In this document: positions 1 through 7,474 of the stretch, one piece after another | How the letters are laid out: each line of letters opens with the position of its first letter | Numbering within the stretch: position 1 is the first letter of the stretch | Assembly: GCA_011524785.1 (NCBI GenBank) | Contig: WTJQ01000639.1 | Location: forward strand, 1-15,485 | Length of the DNA: 15,485 nucleotides | Direction of reading: 5' to 3' | Source: Planctomycetota bacterium | GTDB lineage: Bacteria; Planctomycetota; UBA1135; GCA-002686595 | Made by a program: the position numbers and the translations under genes | Notes under the pieces: generated by a model | What the model was told of the DNA's origin: nothing | The model's database searches: none | What the model saw: only the letters and a program-made list of their open reading frames with translations

Positions 1-526
1 GCACCCGCTCGCCAGGGGACGGGAGGCCGCCGGCCTTGAGGCTGCGCAGGGCCGCCTTGCGCGACACGATCACGCGCTGGTGCCGTGGGTCCACCTCGAG
101 GACCTCCACCTGGACCGTCCTGCCCACGAGCTCGTCCTTGGGGTGCCCCTTGGGCACCCCGGACTGGCTGCGCGGCATCCAGGCGTGGAGGCGCCCGACC
201 TTGAGCTGGAACCCGTCCTCGTACAGGCGCAGGACCCGCGCGGCGAGGAGCTGACCCGGCTCGGCCTCCTCCCAGCTCGCGAGGGACGCGGTCCCCGCGA
301 GGGACAGGACCCACAGGCTCTCCTCGCGGCCGTGCAGGATGAACTGGTGACGCTCCCCGCGGACCGGGGTCTCCTCGAACGCGTCGCGCGCGATCACCCC
401 CTGACGCCGCGGCCCGAGCTCGACGAAGACCTCGCGAGCGTCCACCCCGACGACGACGCCCTCCACGACCTCGAGGGTGTGGGCGCCGTGCTCGGGGAGC
501 GGCTCGTGCGGAGTGGGCTGGGTCAT
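1..526 (-). CDS. S1-domain RNA-binding protein (ribosomal protein S1-like), 3' part beyond left edge
   Basis: The frame is open from an ATG at 526-524 to the window edge, giving 175 residues without a stop. Two S1 (OB-fold) repeats are visible. The first, about residues 17-85, contains VVEGVVVGVDAREVFVELG. The second, about residues 89-160, contains the typical elements AARVLRLYEDGFQLKVG, WMPRSQ and VEVLEVDPRHQRVIVSRK. A third unit appears to begin at the edge (PSPGERV). S1 repeats bind single-stranded RNA, and proteins with several of them are ribosomal protein S1 or S1-like translation and RNA-decay factors. The first repeat is more divergent, as is usual for the ribosome-docking end of S1. 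No good Shine-Dalgarno sequence precedes the ATG. The gene lies 47 bases downstream of the SDR gene on the same strand and may be co-transcribed with it. Family assignment is strong; whether this is the main rpsA or a paralogue cannot be told from the fragment. Confidence 0.85.
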   Translation of the reverse strand, partial: MTQPTPHEPLPEHGAHTLEVVEGVVVGVDAREVFVELGPRRQGVIARDAFEETPVRGERHQFILHGREESLWVLSLAGTASLASWEEAEPGQLLAARVLRLYEDGFQLKVGRLHAWMPRSQSGVPKGHPKDELVGRTVQVEVLEVDPRHQRVIVSRKAALRSLKAGGLPSPGERV

Positions 527-573
527 GGTGGGGTCCCGCGGGGTCGTTGGTCCCGCGGATGGGGGGGCGACGA

Positions 574-1380
574 TCAATGCCTCGGATCGTCCCGGCGCGT
601 TGCTGGGATCGGAGCCATCCGCTCCAAGGGACCCTCGCGGCGGAGCTCCTCCGCCTCGAGGACCCGGGAGAGGGTCGTGTAGTTGAAGCCGGCGTGGGCG
701 AGGCCGAACGCCAGCTCGGCCGCGTCGAGGGGGGCGAAGCGTGCCGCCTTGGCGCGCGCACCCGCCACCCGAAGGGCGCCGGTCAGCGTGCGGAGGACCG
801 CGCCGCCCGCCAGCTCGAGGGCGCGGGGCTCGGGGCGGTCCGTGCCGGTGATCAGGGGGGCGCGCGCGATGGTGAACGGGAGCCCGCTCCCGCGGACCGC
901 CTCCTCGCAGGCGTGGCGTGCGCGCAGGTAGGCGCCCCGCGCGCCTGCGCCCGTGCCCTGGGAGGACAGGTAGACGACGCGCGGCGCTGGCTCGACCGCG
1001 GCGGCGGCTGCGAGGGCCAGCCGGGTCAGTCCCAGGTCGACCTCGACGTAGGGATCGCCTGCGATGCCCTCGTCCCGCGCCCGTCTCCGGGTGGTGCCGT
1101 GGACGAGGAACAGGTGCGTTGGCGGGCGCTCGTGGAACGCGGCGGTGAGGGGAGCCGGTCCCGCCTCCAGCAGGGGGCACTCGATGACGGACGCCCCCGC
1201 GGCCTCGAAGCGCTCCCGGAGCTCCGCGTTGGCAGGGCGTCCCGGCCGGAGGTGGGCGGTCACGGTGGCCCCCGTGCCCGCGGCACGCCCCGCCAGCTCC
1301 ATCACCAGCGCGCGGCCCGTGTAGCCGCTCGCCCCGAGGACCCAGCTGTGGGGCTCCGCCGTCCACTCCCCCCGCGCCAT
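574..1380 (-). CDS. Atypical short-chain dehydrogenase / NAD(P)H-binding protein
   Basis: This 268-residue protein has an N-terminal Rossmann fold with the nucleotide-binding motif GASGYTG at residues 16-22, the pattern of atypical SDRs and NmrA-like proteins. A second conserved strand reads VVYLSSQGTG, followed by AYLRARHACEEAV and GLPFTIARAPLI, the usual order of the SDR active-site Ser, the Tyr helix and the R-P loop. The Tyr helix reads Y-x-x-x-R rather than Y-x-x-x-K, so a classical dehydrogenase reaction is uncertain; many atypical SDRs bind NAD(P) without being oxidoreductases. The length suits the family. The start is supported by a TAGGAT box six bases upstream of the ATG, pointing to a leaderless transcript. 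It is divergent from the DUF445 gene. Substrate and pathway cannot be deduced. Confidence 0.8.
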   Translation of the reverse strand: MARGEWTAEPHSWVLGASGYTGRALVMELAGRAAGTGATVTAHLRPGRPANAELRERFEAAGASVIECPLLEAGPAPLTAAFHERPPTHLFLVHGTTRRRARDEGIAGDPYVEVDLGLTRLALAAAAAVEPAPRVVYLSSQGTGAGARGAYLRARHACEEAVRGSGLPFTIARAPLITGTDRPEPRALELAGGAVLRTLTGALRVAGARAKAARFAPLDAAELAFGLAHAGFNYTTLSRVLEAEELRREGPLERMAPIPATRRDDPRH

Positions 1381-1386
1381 GACCCG

Positions 1387-1392
1387 ATCCTA
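1387..1392 (-). promoter_or_regulatory. -10 box (TAGGAT), leaderless start of SDR gene
   Basis: On the minus strand TAGGAT is followed by six bases (CGGGTC) and then the ATG of the SDR gene. This spacing would place the transcription start at or next to the A of the start codon. No convincing -35 is visible. Confidence 0.5.
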
Positions 1393-1447
1393 GCCCTCGC
1401 GACCGGCGCGCCCCATCCCGCGCCTGCCGGTTCACGCGCTCGGCCGC

Positions 1448-1478
1448 TTGACGGAGCCCGGCCGGGCGCTCCTACCCT
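1448..1478 (+). promoter_or_regulatory. Promoter of DUF445 gene (TTGACG ... TACCCT)
   Basis: TTGACG at 1448-1453 is a good sigma-70 type -35, followed after 19 bases by TACCCT at 1473-1478. The -10 lies six bases before the ATG at 1485, so the mRNA is predicted to be leaderless. The spacer is slightly longer than the 17-base ideal. Confidence 0.5.
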
Positions 1479-1484
1479 CCGCCC

Positions 1485-2087
1485 ATGGACCCTGCGACCT
1501 CGCTCTGGATCGTCGCCCCGGCAGCGGGAGCCGCCATCGGGTGGGCCACGAACGCCCTCGCCGTCCGGATGCTCTTCCGGCCGCACCAGCCGAGGCGCGT
1601 CCTCGGGCTCACCTTCCAGGGCCTGATCGCCCGACGACAGGAGGACCTCGCCGCCTCCATCGGGTCCGTGGTGGGGGAGCACCTCCTCGACGCGCGGGAC
1701 CTCGCCCGGGCCCTCGAGGGGGCCGACCTCGAGGGGCTCGTGGACGAGGCCCTCGCGAGCGGGCTCGAGCCCAAGCTGGCCGAGCTCCGGAGGCTCCCGC
1801 TGGTCGGGGGCTTCCTGACGGACGAGCGCGTGGCCGACCTGCGCTCCTCCCTGGCCCGTGGGCTGGTCGACGGCGGACAGCTCGAGCGCCTGCTCGAGCG
1901 AGGTCTCGACCAGGGGCTCGACGTGGGGGAGCTCGTCGCCAGTCGGGTGCGTGCGTTCCCCGTGGCACGCCTCGAGGAGCTCGTGCTCCAGGTGGCGCGC
2001 CGCGAGCTGCGCTCGATCGAGGCCTGGGGCGCGGTGCTCGGCGCGCTGGTCGGGGTGGCGCAGGCCGCGCTCCTCTCGCTCCTGTAG
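1485..2087 (+). CDS. DUF445 family membrane protein
   Basis: The 200-residue product opens with a hydrophobic segment and the sequence GWATNALAVRMLFRPHQP, the hallmark of the DUF445 family (Bacillus YheB-like proteins). The middle is a long helical region rich in Leu, Arg and Glu. The end, ELRSIEAWGAVLGALVGVAQAALLSLL, is a C-terminal membrane segment following the conserved E-x-R-x-I-E-x-x-G-A-x-L-G pattern. Both ends are therefore probably anchored in the membrane with a helical domain between. The biochemical role of the family is not established. The protein is short relative to the roughly 370-400-residue Bacillus members but complete, since both conserved ends are present. The start is supported by a -10 box at fixed distance. 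A strong hairpin follows the stop codon, suggesting a single-gene transcription unit. Confidence 0.85.
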   Translation: MDPATSLWIVAPAAGAAIGWATNALAVRMLFRPHQPRRVLGLTFQGLIARRQEDLAASIGSVVGEHLLDARDLARALEGADLEGLVDEALASGLEPKLAELRRLPLVGGFLTDERVADLRSSLARGLVDGGQLERLLERGLDQGLDVGELVASRVRAFPVARLEELVLQVARRELRSIEAWGAVLGALVGVAQAALLSLL

Positions 2088-2099
2088 CGAACTGGGAAA

Positions 2100-2128
2100 C
2101 GGGGGCGCCCTCGGGGTTGCCGCCCCCG
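2100..2128 (+). terminator. GC-rich stem-loop after DUF445 gene
   Basis: An eight-base-pair perfect stem (CGGGGGCG at 2100-2107 pairing with CGCCCCCG at 2121-2128) encloses a 13-base loop, starting 13 bases after the DUF445 stop codon. There is no T tract, so intrinsic termination is uncertain, but the position between two separate transcription units fits a terminator or 3'-end protecting hairpin. Confidence 0.4.
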
Positions 2129-2146
2129 CGCACCAGGGCCCTTGGG

Positions 2147-2152
2147 TACGGT
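2147..2152 (+). promoter_or_regulatory. -10 box (TACGGT), leaderless start of CRTAC-type gene
   Basis: TACGGT is followed by six bases and then the ATG at 2159. It marks the start codon and suggests separate, leaderless transcription of this gene. The nearest TTG-type hexamer (TTGCCG, 2117-2122) is too far away to be a normal -35. Confidence 0.45.
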
Positions 2153-2158
2153 CGGGGG

Positions 2159-5038
2159 ATGCTCCTCCCGGCCCGGCTCCTCGCAGGCTCCCGGTCGCTG
2201 GTGCTGCTCCTGCTGCCGGTCGCTTGCGCGCCGGAGGAGCTGCCCGCGACCGGTGACCTCGGCGCGCTCGAGGTCGTGGCGGGCATCGAGGCTCCCCGGC
2301 AGAAGGAGGGGCTCACCGACCGAGGAGGGCCCGTGCTCCAGGAGCCCCTCGAGGTGGCTCCGATCCAGCGGCCACTCCGCGCGCCGTACACGGCCGAGGC
2401 CCTAGCGGGTGAGGTGCAGGACCTCCTGACCGAGGTGGCCGATCGCCTGCTGCATCGCGACGTTGCTGGCCTGGGCCCGCTGCTCCACCCGGACTTCCTC
2501 GGGCAGCCGCTCGGCGAGCCGACCTCGAGGCCCGCAGAGCCCCTGCCGCTCGGAGCGCGGCGCGTCAGCCTGCGGACCGAGGCTCTCTCTGGCATGGCTC
2601 GGGAGGCGTGGCTCGCCCAGCTGGATACGCGTCTCGCAGCCCTGGTGCGCGTGACCCACTCGGAGTGGGCGCTCGAGGAGGCCCAGTTCGAGCGTGGCGT
2701 CACGGCCCCGGATGGCGCCGCTGCTTCTGGGGTCGTGGAGGCCACCGTCGTCCTCGCGGGGGAGGTGTCCGGCGCGCGGCTGCGCGCGGAGGAGTGGCGG
2801 GTCCGCCTCCGCGTCGAGCGCGTCGACGGCGCCTGGACCATCCAGCGGCTCGTCCTTCGGGAGGGCCACCGAACCGCTCGTGAGGGTCCGGCACTCACCG
2901 AGGTCACCCGCAGCTCCGGGGTCCACCACGTCGGCCCCCGCTACGGCCGGCCGGGCAACGACCGCGAGGGTTGGCACGGCGCAGGCGTGGCCGACGTCGA
3001 TGGGGACGGGGCGCTGGACATCGTGGTCCCCGGGCCGAATCGGCTCTTCCTCTACAGGAACGACGGCGCGGGCGGGTTCACCGAGGAGGCCGAGGTGCGC
3101 GGCCTCGGAGCCTGCGCCGGAGCCACGGGGCTCGTGCTGGCCGACCTCGATGCGGACGGGGACCCGGACCTCGCGCTCGCCGGGGTCGGGTGGTCCCGGC
3201 GAACCCGGCAGGGGGGGACGCCGCTCCGGCTCTTCCGCAACGACGGCGCGGGGCGCTTCGAGGACGTGAGCGAGGGGGCGGGCCTCGGCCGGAACCTGCC
3301 CGCGCTCGGACTCACGACTGGGGACCTGGACGGCGATGGCCTCCTCGATCTCTACGTGTGCGGCTACGGGCGCATGGAGGCCGAGCGCAACGACAACTGG
3401 CTCGAGGCCACGAACGGCGCGCCGGACCGCCTCCTGCTGGGCAACGGGGACCTCACCTTCCGAGACGCCACCGAGGGGTCGGGGCTCGCGGACACCGACT
3501 GGACCGTGGGGGCCCTCCCCGTGGACGCGGATCGCGACGGGATCGTGGACCTCGTCACCCTCAACCACTTCGGTCCGGCCCGCGCCTGGCGGGGTCTCGG
3601 CGCGGGTCGCTTCGAGCAGGCACCCTCGCTCCTCGGGGGACTCGCCGCGCGCCTCGTCTTCGGTGGACTCGTCGCGGACCTCGACCGGGACGGCCTCCTC
3701 GACCTGTACCTCAGCGGGGCCTCGAGCGGAACGGGTCGACGCATGGTGGAGCGGGCCTCCGAGGTCGCTGGGGGGGCGCCGCTGGTCTCCATCGGGCGCA
3801 TGGCTCAGGGGAACCGGCTCCTCCGCGGGGACGGCAAGGGCTTCCGGCAGGTCGAGGCCACCGGCGCCGAGGCCTCGGGCTGGTCGTGGGGCACCGCTGC
3901 CACCGACCTCGATCTCGACGGGCACCTCGACCTGGTGTGCGTCAACGGCTTCGTGACGGGGGACCTCCCGGAGGACACGTGAAGCCTGTACTGGCGCCAC
4001 GTGCTGGCGTCCGAGGTGCACGAAGGGGTCGAGCCTGGCGAGGGGGAGGCCTCTCCGGAGGCGGCAACGCTCCACCCCTGGGTGCTCCACATGGACCGAC
4101 GCGGGCGCTCGTTCAACGGCCGCCAGCGCAACCGGACCTTCATGGGCGTTGGCAAGGGCCGCTTCGAGGACCTCTCCCTGCTCCTGGGAGCGGACTCGAG
4201 CCTCGACGGCCGGGCGGCCGTGGTCGCGGACCTGGATGGGGACGGCGACGAGGACCTCTTCATCCACAACCTGCAGCGCGAGCGTCACCAGCTGTGGCGC
4301 AACGACCTGGGGGACCCCGAGCGTGCCCTGGTGATCGAGCTGCAGGGAGCCGGAGGCCTGCGCGATCCCGTGGGAGCCGTGGTGACCGTCGCCGCCGCCG
4401 AGGGCGCCGAGGCACAGGCCCAGGCGCTGCAGCGAGGCGCGGGCTTCCTCACGAGTCAGGGGCCCAGGCTGCACTTCGGCATCTCGGGTGAGGCCACGCT
4501 TCGCGTGCGCTGGCCGGGCGGCGAGGAGGAGACCTTTGGCGCCGTCACCGCGCCCGCGCGGGTGCGCCTGGTCCAGGGCTCGGGGGAGGCCGTGCAGCTG
4601 CCTCCCATCGGCGGGCGCCTGCGCGACCCCTGGCCCCAGGGGCTCCGGCTCCCGGTGGGGGCGAAGCTGCCCGTGCTCCGGCTGGAGCGCGCCTCGGGGG
4701 CGGTCGAGGAGCTGCGCCTCGACGAGCCGGTCGTGCTGCACTTCTGGTCGAGCGCCTGTGCCGCCTGCGTCTCGGGCCTCGCGGCCGCGGTCCGCTCCGA
4801 GCCGGGGGAGCCCCGGGTGGTGCCGATCTGCGTCGATCCGGGGGCACGGCGTGCGCAGGCGGTGCGGCTCCTCGCCCTGGCCGGCGCAGAAGATTCGGCC
4901 TGGTTCGCCCCGCTCGACCCGTCCCTCACGGAAGGGTCCCTGGGCGAGGTCCTCGACCTGACCCGGCTGCCCGTCCCGACGGAGCTCGTCCTGGGGCCGG
5001 GTGGGGAGCTGGTCGAGGTCCGGAGTGCCTTGAAGTGA
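2159..5038 (+). CDS. CRTAC-type FG-GAP / ASPIC-UnbV lipoprotein with thioredoxin-like C-terminus; in-frame TGA at 3980, candidate selenoprotein
   Basis: Read through the TGA, this is one 959-residue protein. An N-terminal signal ends in LLLLPVAC (Cys23), a plausible though imperfect lipobox, so it is exported and probably lipid-anchored. A helical region of about 230 residues follows. Then come FG-GAP/VCBS repeats with calcium-loop D-x-D-x-D-G cores, for example VADVDGDGALDIVV from residue 277, LADLDADGDPDLAL, TGDLDGDGLLDLYV, VADLDRDGLLDLYL and TDLDLDGHLDLVCV. Codon 608 is TGA (3980-3982). The same frame continues SLYWRHV, another repeat (VADLDGDGDEDLFI), an ASPIC/UnbV domain ending LHFGISG..LRVRWPGGEEE, and a thioredoxin/TlpA-like domain with HFWSSACAACV (Cys867, Cys870). 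Stopping at 3980 would cut the protein in mid-architecture. A SECIS-like hairpin follows the TGA, favouring selenocysteine insertion. Nonsense mutation or a base-call error is the alternative. The protein's physiological role is unknown. Confidence 0.8.
3980..3982 (+). other. In-frame TGA, candidate selenocysteine codon (residue 608)
   Basis: TGA lies between GAG-GAC-ACG and AGC-CTG-TAC-TGG (E-D-T-U-S-L-Y-W). It is the only stop in 960 codons before the terminal TGA. Codon usage and domain content are the same on both sides, and the frame does not shift, so an indel error is excluded as the cause. From memory, CRTAC homologues have a conserved NG..(T/S)...D....(F/Y)W segment here; whether they carry Cys at this residue needs an alignment. 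Confidence 0.65.
3993..4011 (+). promoter_or_regulatory. Candidate bacterial SECIS hairpin
   Basis: Bases 3993-3999 (GGCGCCA) pair with 4005-4011 (TGGCGTC) through seven base pairs, one of them G-U, closing a five-base loop CGTGC at 4000-4004. The loop begins 18 bases after the TGA and has G in its second position. Bacterial SECIS elements lie in the coding sequence just after the UGA and usually have a G in the first two loop bases; from memory the key loop G of E. coli fdhF lies at a very similar distance. GC-rich DNA forms hairpins easily, so this is supportive rather than proof. Confidence 0.55.
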
Positions 5039-5144
5039 GACAGCCCGTCGCATGACCCGCGGGTCGCGCCAGGGGCCCGTACGCAGCGGGCTACGCTGGC
5101 CCTTCCCCCCAGGTCCCCTGAAGCCGGCCCGCCAACGCTCGCCC
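5039..5144 (+). other. Intergenic region before the polysaccharide export genes
   Basis: This 106-base gap contains a two-part GC hairpin: GCCAG 5068-5072 pairs with CTGGC 5096-5100, and inside it GCCCG 5075-5079 pairs with CGGGC 5087-5091. It may help end the upstream transcript, but no T tract follows. Possible -10 sequences for the export gene are TACGCT (5092-5097) and AACGCT (5134-5139, five bases before the ATG). Neither has a good -35. Confidence 0.3.
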
Positions 5145-5861
5145 ATGCTCCGCACGCTCCTCCCGCTCGCCCTCACCCTGGCCGCCTGCTCCACGCCCCA
5201 GGGCCCGCCGCTCCACGAGGCCGCGGGCGAGATCAACCTCAGCCTCTACGAGGGGCTCGATCGGCTGTCCCCGGGCGATGCGTTCGACCTGAAGTTCAGC
5301 TACGTCACCGAGTACGACCAGACGCTCAAGGTCCTGGGGGATGGCCAGTGCTCCTTCGTGGGCCTCGGCACGCGCCAGGTCGCGGGCCTGCTGCCCTCGG
5401 AGCTCGAGGCGCAGCTCCAGGAGGCCTATGCCGCTGTCCTGCCCGGACGAGATCCGTCCGTCGCGGTGGTGGTGCGGGAGCAGGCCCTCGACCAGGTCTA
5501 CGTGATGGGGGAGGTCCGCTCGCCCGGGGCGCATGCCCTGCCCCGCAGCGGGGAGATGTCGTTCCTGCAGGCCCTGTCCCTGGCGGGCGGCTTCGACAAG
5601 TCGAGCAGCTGGCTCAGCAACGTGCTCCTCGTGCGCTACGACCCGGCGACCCGCACCCAGCGCAGCTGGGTCGTCGACGCGCGGCCGCAGCACTGGGGTG
5701 AGGCCGATGCCCTGATCCTCCAGGAGTACGACGTGATCTTCGTGCCGAACACCCGGATCGACCAGGCCATCATCAACGTCAACAACTGGGTCTGGGGAAT
5801 CCTCCCGATCGGGGGCAACAACGCCGCCCGCCTCTTCGCGCCCGGGACCCCCGGCACCTGA
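5145..5861 (+). CDS. Polysaccharide export outer-membrane lipoprotein (Wza/OPX family)
   Basis: The 238-residue product begins MLRTLLPLALTLAACSTP, a lipoprotein signal with lipobox LAAC (Cys15). This decides the start over an upstream in-frame ATG at 5052, which would bury the signal behind 31 extra residues. The poly-export domain follows, with LSPGDAFDLKFSYVTEYDQTLKV, the equivalent of the family's L.PGD.l.v, then G.GTRQVAGLLPSELEAQLQEAY. Next comes a SLBB-type repeat, VYVMGEVRSPGAHALP followed by SFLQALSLAGGF. Proteins of this family form the outer-membrane channel for capsular or exopolysaccharide export and work with an inner-membrane co-polymerase, which is encoded immediately downstream with a two-base gap. 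It is shorter than E. coli Wza and has a single clear SLBB unit, as in many minimal OPX proteins. The C-terminus ends in a Gly/Asn/Pro-rich tail instead of an obvious amphipathic helix. Confidence 0.9.
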   Translation: MLRTLLPLALTLAACSTPQGPPLHEAAGEINLSLYEGLDRLSPGDAFDLKFSYVTEYDQTLKVLGDGQCSFVGLGTRQVAGLLPSELEAQLQEAYAAVLPGRDPSVAVVVREQALDQVYVMGEVRSPGAHALPRSGEMSFLQALSLAGGFDKSSSWLSNVLLVRYDPATRTQRSWVVDARPQHWGEADALILQEYDVIFVPNTRIDQAIINVNNWVWGILPIGGNNAARLFAPGTPGT

Positions 5862-5863
5862 GC

Positions 5864-7474
5864 ATGGAGTCCTTCGACGACGAAGAGGAGGCTGGCGGCG
5901 GGCTGGACCTCAAGGTCCTCGTCCTCTACGGGGTCCTGCGCTCGCGCGGCTGGATCGTGCTCCTCACCGTGCTGGGCACCAGCGTCGGCCTGCTGATCGC
6001 CGCCGCTCAGCCGAACGTCTACTCGTCCGAGGCGCGGCTCCAGTTCACGCCGGGCATGGCCGAGAGCCTCAGCAACGAGGACTCCCTCGGCTACGACGAC
6101 GGGATCCGCACCGTGCCGGGGATCCAGGACGAGATCATGCTCCTCACCGACCCGCGGGTCTTCGAGGACGTGGCGCGCCGCCTTGGCCCCAGCTGGGTGC
6201 TCGAGCTCCCCGACCCCGCCGAGGGGGATGGGCCGTCGACCAGCCTGCCCGTGCGCCTGATGCACGGCCTCCAGAGCTGGATCGTCCAGCAGCAGCGGGC
6301 CAGTCGCTCGGAGGCGATCGACGACGCCAGCCCCATCGCCCTGCGCGCGGCCGCGGAGTCCCTGGCGGCGCGGGTCAAGGTGCGCACGGGGCGTCGCAGC
6401 CAGATCCTCGTCGTGACGGCCGACGCCTGGTCGCCCGAGGACGCCCAGCGAACCCTCACGGTCGTGGTCGACGAGTTCGTCCGGCGCCACAACGAGCACT
6501 ACGGCTCCAACTTCGAGCGGATCGAGAAGGACCTCGAGACCAAGCGCGAGCAGCTGCAGGTCGTCCAGGAGGGGGATCGCATCCACAAGGACACCTGCGG
6601 GATCGAGGACCTGCTCGTGGAGAAGGAGACGACCATGACGCAGCTCCTGGAGCTGCGCACCCGGCGGAGGACCCTCGACGCCGAGCTGATCGGCCTGGAG
6701 GCGAGCCTGGCGCAGCTCGGCCCCGAGCTCGAGGGGATGCCGGACGTGGTCGAGGTGGAGGAGCCTGGGATCGTGAACCCCGACATCGCCACCCTCGAGG
6801 CGGCGATCGAGGCCGAGCAGGAGTACATCCGCCGGATCACGGTCAAGGAGCCCATTCGAGACCCTGTCGAGCGCGAGCAGAAGGTCGCGGCCGCGGAGGC
6901 CGAGATCGTCTCCCTCCAGCAGCGCCTTGCCGAGGCTCCTGCCCTGGTGCCGGGGCCCACGCGCCTGGAGGCCAACGCGGACAAGGCCGCCCTGGCCACG
7001 CGCCTCGGGGAGCTGCGGCTCCAGATGACCACGGTGAACGGCGAGCTCGACCAGCTCGACGAGGAGCAGGAGCGCCTGCTGCAGCGCCAGGACAAGGCGC
7101 GCGCCTGCAACCTGGTGCACGAGCGCAACACCACGCGGATCGTCAACCTGCAGGACGAGATCCAGAAGCTCGAGGGCAGGTACCGGGCCGCCCTCAGCAT
7201 CGAGTCCTACCGGGCGGACGGCGAGAGCAACCTCCGGCGCTACACGGCCCCCGACCTGCAGCCCGACAAGACCGGTCCCGAGCGCACCAAGCTCCTGCTC
7301 GCCGGGCTGCTCGGCGGAGCCGCCCTCGGCGGCGGGATCGCGCTCCTGCGGCAGCTGCTCGAGCGCCGCGTCCGCTATCGGGAGACGCTCGAGGGAGCCC
7401 TCGGCATTCCCGTCCTCGCTGTCGTCGACGAGTCCCGCGCCCTGCGGAAGCTCCGCTCCGGGAGGGCCTCGTGA
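5864..7474 (+). CDS. Polysaccharide co-polymerase / chain-length determinant (Wzz-GNVR type)
   Basis: The 536-residue protein has the co-polymerase topology: a short acidic cytoplasmic start, a first membrane helix at about residues 30-48 (WIVLLTVLGTSVGLLIAAA), a large periplasmic part, and a second membrane helix at about 477-495. The sequence after helix 1, QPNVYSSEARLQF, matches the family's P..Y.a.a.l motif. Long stretches between residues 205 and 445 are Glu/Arg/Leu/Gln-rich and predicted coiled coil. The segment before helix 2, TAPDLQPDKTGPERTKL, resembles the proline-rich motif of Wzz proteins. A short cytoplasmic tail ends GALGIPVLAVVDESR, the linker that in fused Wzc enzymes leads to the kinase; here the kinase-like protein is the next gene, overlapping by four bases. 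The likely role is control of polymer length and coupling of synthesis to the OPX channel. Confidence 0.88.
   Translation: MESFDDEEEAGGGLDLKVLVLYGVLRSRGWIVLLTVLGTSVGLLIAAAQPNVYSSEARLQFTPGMAESLSNEDSLGYDDGIRTVPGIQDEIMLLTDPRVFEDVARRLGPSWVLELPDPAEGDGPSTSLPVRLMHGLQSWIVQQQRASRSEAIDDASPIALRAAAESLAARVKVRTGRRSQILVVTADAWSPEDAQRTLTVVVDEFVRRHNEHYGSNFERIEKDLETKREQLQVVQEGDRIHKDTCGIEDLLVEKETTMTQLLELRTRRRTLDAELIGLEASLAQLGPELEGMPDVVEVEEPGIVNPDIATLEAAIEAEQEYIRRITVKEPIRDPVEREQKVAAAEAEIVSLQQRLAEAPALVPGPTRLEANADKAALATRLGELRLQMTTVNGELDQLDEEQERLLQRQDKARACNLVHERNTTRIVNLQDEIQKLEGRYRAALSIESYRADGESNLRRYTAPDLQPDKTGPERTKLLLAGLLGGAALGGGIALLRQLLERRVRYRETLEGALGIPVLAVVDESRALRKLRSGRAS
7461..7466 (+). promoter_or_regulatory. 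Shine-Dalgarno site (GGAGGG) for GTG start at 7471
   Basis: GGAGGG lies four bases before the GTG start inside the end of the co-polymerase gene. It supports the GTG, which has no ATG alternative nearby, and translational coupling through the GTGA overlap. Confidence 0.6.

Larger units (their letters stand above)
1381..1484. promoter_or_regulatory. Divergent intergenic promoter region
   Basis: These 104 bases separate the divergently transcribed SDR and DUF445 genes. Each gene has its own TANNNT box close to its ATG, listed separately. No clear operator repeat is seen beyond general GC-rich sequence. Confidence 0.55.

Noticed and set aside
3980..3982. Frameshift error as cause of the interruption
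   Set aside because: The frame is the same before and after the TGA, so an insertion or deletion cannot explain it; only a substitution error, true nonsense mutation or recoding remains.
4001..5038. Separate gene starting at GTG 4001 after the TGA
   Set aside because: The GTG would begin in the middle of the FG-GAP region, has no Shine-Dalgarno or -10 box, and lies in the loop of the hairpin; the preceding codons are in the same frame and part of the conserved domain.
5068..5100. Strong intrinsic terminator after the CRTAC-type gene
   Set aside because: The hairpin is in two five-pair pieces separated by an internal loop and has no T tract; it is noted only as a weak structure.
5052..5144. 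Longer export lipoprotein starting at ATG 5052
   Set aside because: It would place 31 residues before the lipoprotein signal peptide, which must be N-terminal.
2402..5236. Very long antisense open frame (over 900 codons) opposite the CRTAC-type gene
   Set aside because: Its translation is low-complexity Arg/Pro/Gly/Glu-rich without recognisable domains, and long antisense frames are expected in DNA this GC-rich; the plus-strand domains are unmistakable.
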